Origin: Tubiluchus corallicola
Taxonomy: Eukaryota > Priapulida > Priapulimorpha > Priapulimorphida > Tubiluchidae
NCBI GenBank assembly: GCA_030141605.1
Contig: JAQGDQ010002385.1
Coordinates: 188,001 to 228,837 of the forward strand
Direction: 5' to 3'
DNA: 40,837 bases
Positions within the stretch are counted from its first letter, which is position 1, and each line of letters begins with the position of its first letter. Of the stretch, positions 37,146 through 40,837 are shown in pieces. The notes beneath the pieces were generated by a model. It was not told the DNA's origin. It made no database searches and saw only the letters and a program-made list of their open reading frames with translations. Both the position numbers and the translations under genes were made by a program.

Positions 37146-37338
37146 CAAAAATTCTCTTCCTTTTACCCATACAAACACCGTAAAAGTATTTATAATATTT
37201 CTCTGTAAATACTCATCAAATATAAAAAACATCGTCAGAAAAATATACAAATTGCTGGCGTGACTGCAAAAATTTAAATACGCTATTGATAGTAAATACT
37301 AAAAATTACAGTTTTATTAAAAAATACAGGCTTCACAA

Positions 37339-38682
37339 TTATAAATAAAGAATTTCCGCAAGCATAAAAGCAAGCTCCAATGATTGGCGCGCATTTAAAC
37401 GAGGATCACAATGCGTATGATAGCGACTGCTCAAATCCTCATCACGAATACGTTGAGCGCCCCCAACACATTCTGTAACATCTTGACCTGTCATCTCAAA
37501 ATGAACACCTCCCGCGTGAGTTCCTTCCTGACGATGGCAGTCAAAAAACGCTCGAACTTCATCCATTATATCATCAAAACGACGTGTCTTATACCCACTA
37601 TTGCTCTTGACCGTATTCGCATGCATAGGATCACAAATCCATACAATATAACGCCCCTCACGCTGAACACGGCGCAAAAGAGTCGGAAATGACTCCCGAA
37701 GCTGCGAGGCTCCCATACGCGTGATGAAAGATAATCGACCCGGTATATTTTCCGGATTTAAAATATCAATCAGAGCCATTAATTCCGACTCCGATATCGA
37801 TTCGCTGATCTTAACGCCTACAGGATTAGCAATTCCTCGCATATACTCTATATGAGCTCCATCCAACTGACGCGTACGCTCCCCAATCCACGGCATATGA
37901 GTCGACGTGTCATACCACTCATTGGAAATACTATCTATACGCGTTAACGCTTCCTCATAATGGAGCAATAACGCTTCATGAGATGTAAAAAAATCCGTCT
38001 CTCGAATCTGCGGCGTATTCTCTGAATGTAAACCACACGCTTTCATAAATTTTAACGATTCTGTCAAACGAACCGCAAGATCCTCATACCGGCGCTGAAG
38101 ATTCGAATCACTGATAAAATCAAGTGTCCAAGCATGGACACGCGTAACATCCGCATACCCTCCTTGCGCAAGCGCTCGTAAAAAATTCAACGTGGACGCC
38201 GCTTGATTATAGCCTCGCAAAAGACGATCCGGCGACGGGTAGCGCTTCTCCGCCGTAAATTCCATACCGTTAATCATATCACCACGATAAGACGGCAGAG
38301 TCACACCGTCTATTGTCTCTGTATCCTGCGAACGCGGCTTGGCAAACTGACCTGCCATGCGACCAATCTTCACAACTGGGCAGGCCGCTCCAAACGTCAA
38401 AACAATCGCCATCTGCAACAAAACACGAAAAGTATCCCGAATCGTATTTGGATGAAACTCCCGAAAACTCTCCGCGCAATCTCCCCCCTGTAAAACAAAC
38501 GCTCGACCGCACGCCGCCTCCGCTAAAGCCTCACGCAAACGAGCAGCCTCCCCCGCAAAAACAAGCGGAGGATAAGTATGAATCTGCTCTTCAATTGCCT
38601 TAAGAGATTCCAAATCTTGATAAACAGGAAGTTGAGCAGCCTGCTTACAGCGCCAGCTCGAAGGCGTCCATTCTTTTTTCAT
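37339..38682 (-). CDS. 3-deoxy-7-phosphoheptulonate synthase, class II
   Basis: This 447-residue, plant-type DAHP synthase joins PEP and erythrose-4-phosphate in the first step of the shikimate pathway. Conserved blocks are WTPSSWR at the start, [11 protein letters not shown] with the metal-binding Cys69, [30 protein letters not shown] and HLEMTGQ-like [15 protein letters not shown], ending [21 protein letters not shown]. Class I (AroFGH) enzymes lack this sequence type. It stands alone, with ribosome binding site AAGGGG before the ATG. No regulatory domain or leader peptide was seen. Confidence 0.96.
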   Translation of the reverse strand: MKKEWTPSSWRCKQAAQLPVYQDLESLKAIEEQIHTYPPLVFAGEAARLREALAEAACGRAFVLQGGDCAESFREFHPNTIRDTFRVLLQMAIVLTFGAACPVVKIGRMAGQFAKPRSQDTETIDGVTLPSYRGDMINGMEFTAEKRYPSPDRLLRGYNQAASTLNFLRALAQGGYADVTRVHAWTLDFISDSNLQRRYEDLAVRLTESLKFMKACGLHSENTPQIRETDFFTSHEALLLHYEEALTRIDSISNEWYDTSTHMPWIGERTRQLDGAHIEYMRGIANPVGVKISESISESELMALIDILNPENIPGRLSFITRMGASQLRESFPTLLRRVQREGRYIVWICDPMHANTVKSNSGYKTRRFDDIMDEVRAFFDCHRQEGTHAGGVHFEMTGQDVTECVGGAQRIRDEDLSSRYHTHCDPRLNARQSLELAFMLAEILYL

Positions 38683-38821
38683 CGTTCCCCTTAAAAATCC
38701 TTTTCCATAAATTGCATTAATCTTCCTTAATGACCTTTATCAGATGATAGAAACAGCAGATCATCAAAAAAAACTTCCAGAAAAATGATCGCGCACTAGC
38801 AAACACTCTCTCATAAAAGCG

Positions 38822-39817
38822 TCATTCGCTTTCTTTCTGATGCCTAGTATACTTATCTTCACGAGAGGCTAACTCCTGGCCAGACGCTTTAAAACGACGC
38901 ATCCACTTGGGCATCAGGATTTCAATATCAGATGGAGAAATTCCTAAATCCACAAATCCCTTATAATCACCAGAGATCACATTGCCACGGTTACAAAGTT
39001 TTAACTGCTCTTGCGTTAAAAGCGGAAACGGTAACACTCCCAAAAAACGCGCGCCTCCAGATAAAAGAAACTGAGGCGCAGCCCATAATAAACGACGGCG
39101 ATTAATAGTCCTCAAAACGAGCTCAACCATCCCCCTATAAGTATAGGACTTAATACCACCAAGCTCATAAGTTTCGCCAAAGCAATCCGGATTTAAAAGA
39201 GCATGGCTAACCGCGTTCGCAACATCCCCAACATAAACAGGCTGAAATAAAACGTTATCATCGTTATTTAATAAAGGCATCACCGGAAGAATTGTACTCA
39301 AAGAGGCTAAGCGATTAAAAAACTTATCCTCCGAGCCCGCCAGCAATCCCGGGCGGATAACCGTCGAGCTCTGAAAATTTTCAAGAGAAGCCTCCTCTCC
39401 AAATGCTTTCATCTTTAAATAAACACTATCCGAGTTTTTATCCGCTCCCAGCGCGGAAATATAAACTAAATGCTTAGCACGCTCATCTCGCGCAACAAGC
39501 GCAATCTTTTTAGCAAGCTCATACAAAATAGAGGAAAATTTCTGATTTCTTCTCTCTCGAATAATGCCAATAGCGTTAACAACGCCATCCGCTCCCCTTA
39601 AAACAGTCCGAACATGATCCATATCCTCCACGTCAGCCGGATAAATAGAAATCTGACCGACACGACCATAAGAGCAAAGATATTGAGCCTTCTGAGCATT
39701 CCGTACAGCAACACGAATAATATAGCCTTCATTTGCCAAACATTGAATAATATAGCGCCCTAAAAATCCAGTTCCACCCCAAACAACTACAATGCTTTTT
39801 CTTACTTCATGAACCAT
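38822..39817 (-). CDS. NDUFA9-like NAD(P)-dependent epimerase/dehydratase family protein
   Basis: This 331-residue protein has an N-terminal Rossmann motif VVWGGTGFLGRYI typical of atypical short-chain dehydrogenases, followed by ADVEDMDHVRTVLRGADGVVNAIGI and VYISALGADKNSDSVYLKMKAFGEE. The pattern matches the alphaproteobacterial relatives of mitochondrial complex I subunit NDUFA9. Some bacterial members are proposed to be complex I-associated, but the role is not settled. I choose the ATG at 39817; the TTG at 39823 adds two residues and has no spaced ribosome binding site. It lies 48 bases downstream of gatB in the same direction. Confidence 0.86.
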   Translation of the reverse strand: MVHEVRKSIVVVWGGTGFLGRYIIQCLANEGYIIRVAVRNAQKAQYLCSYGRVGQISIYPADVEDMDHVRTVLRGADGVVNAIGIIRERRNQKFSSILYELAKKIALVARDERAKHLVYISALGADKNSDSVYLKMKAFGEEASLENFQSSTVIRPGLLAGSEDKFFNRLASLSTILPVMPLLNNDDNVLFQPVYVGDVANAVSHALLNPDCFGETYELGGIKSYTYRGMVELVLRTINRRRLLWAAPQFLLSGGARFLGVLPFPLLTQEQLKLCNRGNVISGDYKGFVDLGISPSDIEILMPKWMRRFKASGQELASREDKYTRHQKESE

Positions 39818-39864
39818 ACCCAAAGCCTTTTATATACTCAAATTAAACCTAATAATTTACGTGA

Positions 39865-40837
39865 TTAATCACATGATTTTACTATTCGATTCCGTAAAAT
39901 CTTATTAACAGAAGCTGGATTCGCCTTTCCGCTTGTCTTCTTCATAACCTGACCAACAAACCAACCTAAAAGCTTGTCCTTGCCTCCACGAATTTCTTCA
40001 ACCTTATCAGGATTTTTTGATAAAATCTCATCAATAATCGCTTCAAGGGCGCTCGTATCCGTAATCTGAATCAGCCCCCGTTCCTCTACAATCGATAACG
40101 GTGTGCTTTCATCCTCTATCATAATTTCAAAAACATCCTTGGCAATCCGACTGGAAATCGTCTCATCTATGATTAAATCCAGCAATAGCCCTAAACGCTC
40201 GGCAGAAATCGGACTTTCATCAATTGACAAGCCTTCTTTGTTCAAAAGGCCGAATAAATTCGTAATCACCCAATTCGCCGCAAGTTTCGGATCCCGGCGC
40301 AAACCATGGCCATCACAAACAACACGCTCATAAAATTCTGCCAGACGACGCGATACAACCAAAACGCCCGCGTCATAAAACGTTAAGCCATAATCCGCAA
40401 TAAAACGCCCCTTCTTTTTATCCGGCAATTCCGGTAAAGAAGCAGCTACCGAATCAACAAAATCCTGTGATAAACGCAAAGGTAGTAAATCCGGATCCGG
40501 AAAATAGCGATAATCATGCGCAAACTCTTTCTTGCGCATAGATCGTGTCTCCCCTTGCGTAGGATCAAATAAACGAGTCTCCTGAACAACCTCGCCACCC
40601 TCTTCCCAAATATCAACCTGACGTTCTGCCTCAAACTCTATAGCCTGCATAACAAAGCGAACAGAATTCACATTCTTAATCTCAACACGTGTCCTGAGTT
40701 CCTCACCAGGGTAACGAACCGAAATATTAACATCGCATCGCATCGATCCTTCGTCCATATTTCCATCACACGTCCCAAGATAACGAACAATTGAACGTAA
40801 CTTCCGTAAATAAGCTCCCGCCTCCTCAGGGCTTCGC
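39865..40837 (-). CDS. gatB: Asp-tRNA(Asn)/Glu-tRNA(Gln) amidotransferase subunit B (5' end beyond window)
   Basis: The frame stays open to the right edge, so the N-terminal third of the protein is missing; 323 residues are visible. [37 protein letters not shown] is interrupted by nothing and matches the core of Gat[28 protein letters not shown], and the YqeY-like tail with [21 protein letters not shown] all fit. GatB is the kinase subunit of GatCAB, which converts misacylated Glu-tRNA-Gln (or Asp-tRNA-Asn) to Gln-tRNA (Asn-tRNA). gatA and gatC would be expected upstream or elsewhere; they are not in view. Confidence 0.96.
   Translation of the reverse strand, partial: RSPEEAGAYLRKLRSIVRYLGTCDGNMDEGSMRCDVNISVRYPGEELRTRVEIKNVNSVRFVMQAIEFEAERQVDIWEEGGEVVQETRLFDPTQGETRSMRKKEFAHDYRYFPDPDLLPLRLSQDFVDSVAASLPELPDKKKGRFIADYGLTFYDAGVLVVSRRLAEFYERVVCDGHGLRRDPKLAANWVITNLFGLLNKEGLSIDESPISAERLGLLLDLIIDETISSRIAKDVFEIMIEDESTPLSIVEERGLIQITDTSALEAIIDEILSKNPDKVEEIRGGKDKLLGWFVGQVMKKTSGKANPASVNKILRNRIVKSCD

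Noticed and set aside
37780-37830. DAHP synthase has KISES where some relatives have KxGP
   Set aside because: Plant class II enzymes also have a non-GP sequence (a KVSDK-type stretch) at this place, so the change is normal variation, not loss of an active-site residue.

Overview
The window reads as chromosomal DNA of an AT-rich alphaproteobacterium. The evidence is gene content and order: an ftsH-tilS-pal-tolB-tolA-tolR-tolQ-ybgC-ruvB-ruvA-ruvC-yebC string, a zapA / coiled-coil partner pair next to 6S RNA and the 5-formyl-THF cyclo-ligase gene, a DUF1674 (SDHAF4) protein, an NDUFA9-like protein, a class II DAHP synthase, and a second-type GltX together with GatB. Lipid A genes and Tol-Pal show a Gram-negative envelope with LPS. 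The genus cannot be named from the sequence alone; a Rhodospirillales- or Holosporales-like, possibly host-associated lineage is a guess from the AT-rich composition.

Layout. 1-1357 (+): the end of an unrecognised gene overlapping a secreted coiled-coil protein whose C-terminus resembles PilP/GspC-type pilus or secretion proteins; a perfect hairpin terminator follows. 1488-5479 (-): lipid A / Kdo cluster (DUF374 acyltransferase, waaA, lpxK, lpxL). 5524-13675 (-): envelope proteolysis and cell wall precursor genes (degP/htrA, hflC, hflK, thiD, glmM, ftsH). 13812-20286 (-): tilS and the complete Tol-Pal cluster, with ybgC split by a frameshift. 20347-24888 (-): ruvBAC, yebC, a YmdB-type phosphoesterase and the cyclo-ligase. 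24976-25137 (-): 6S RNA, then zapA and its coiled-coil partner. 26378-32517 (+): gap, the glycine cleavage operon gcvT-H-PA-PB and SDHAF4. 32514-40837 (-): cysS, gltX, nadE, class II DAHP synthase, an NDUFA9-like protein and gatB (5' end cut by the window edge).

How they work together. HflK/HflC are the partners of FtsH at the inner membrane; TolQ-R-A-B-Pal couples the two membranes during division; the lipid A genes build the outer leaflet. GltX plus GatB fits indirect Gln-tRNA formation. GcvT/H/PA/PB form three of the four proteins of glycine cleavage; the lipoamide dehydrogenase is not here.

The most notable departures from the ordinary are a NadE whose glutaminase cysteine is replaced by glycine, an in-frame 54-base duplication inside the periplasmic part of FtsH, the broken ybgC, a TolA with a Pro-Glu repeat spacer, and the unrecognised secretion-like pair at the left edge. 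I saw no transposon, CRISPR array, tRNA or rRNA, and no clear evidence of a wholly new system.
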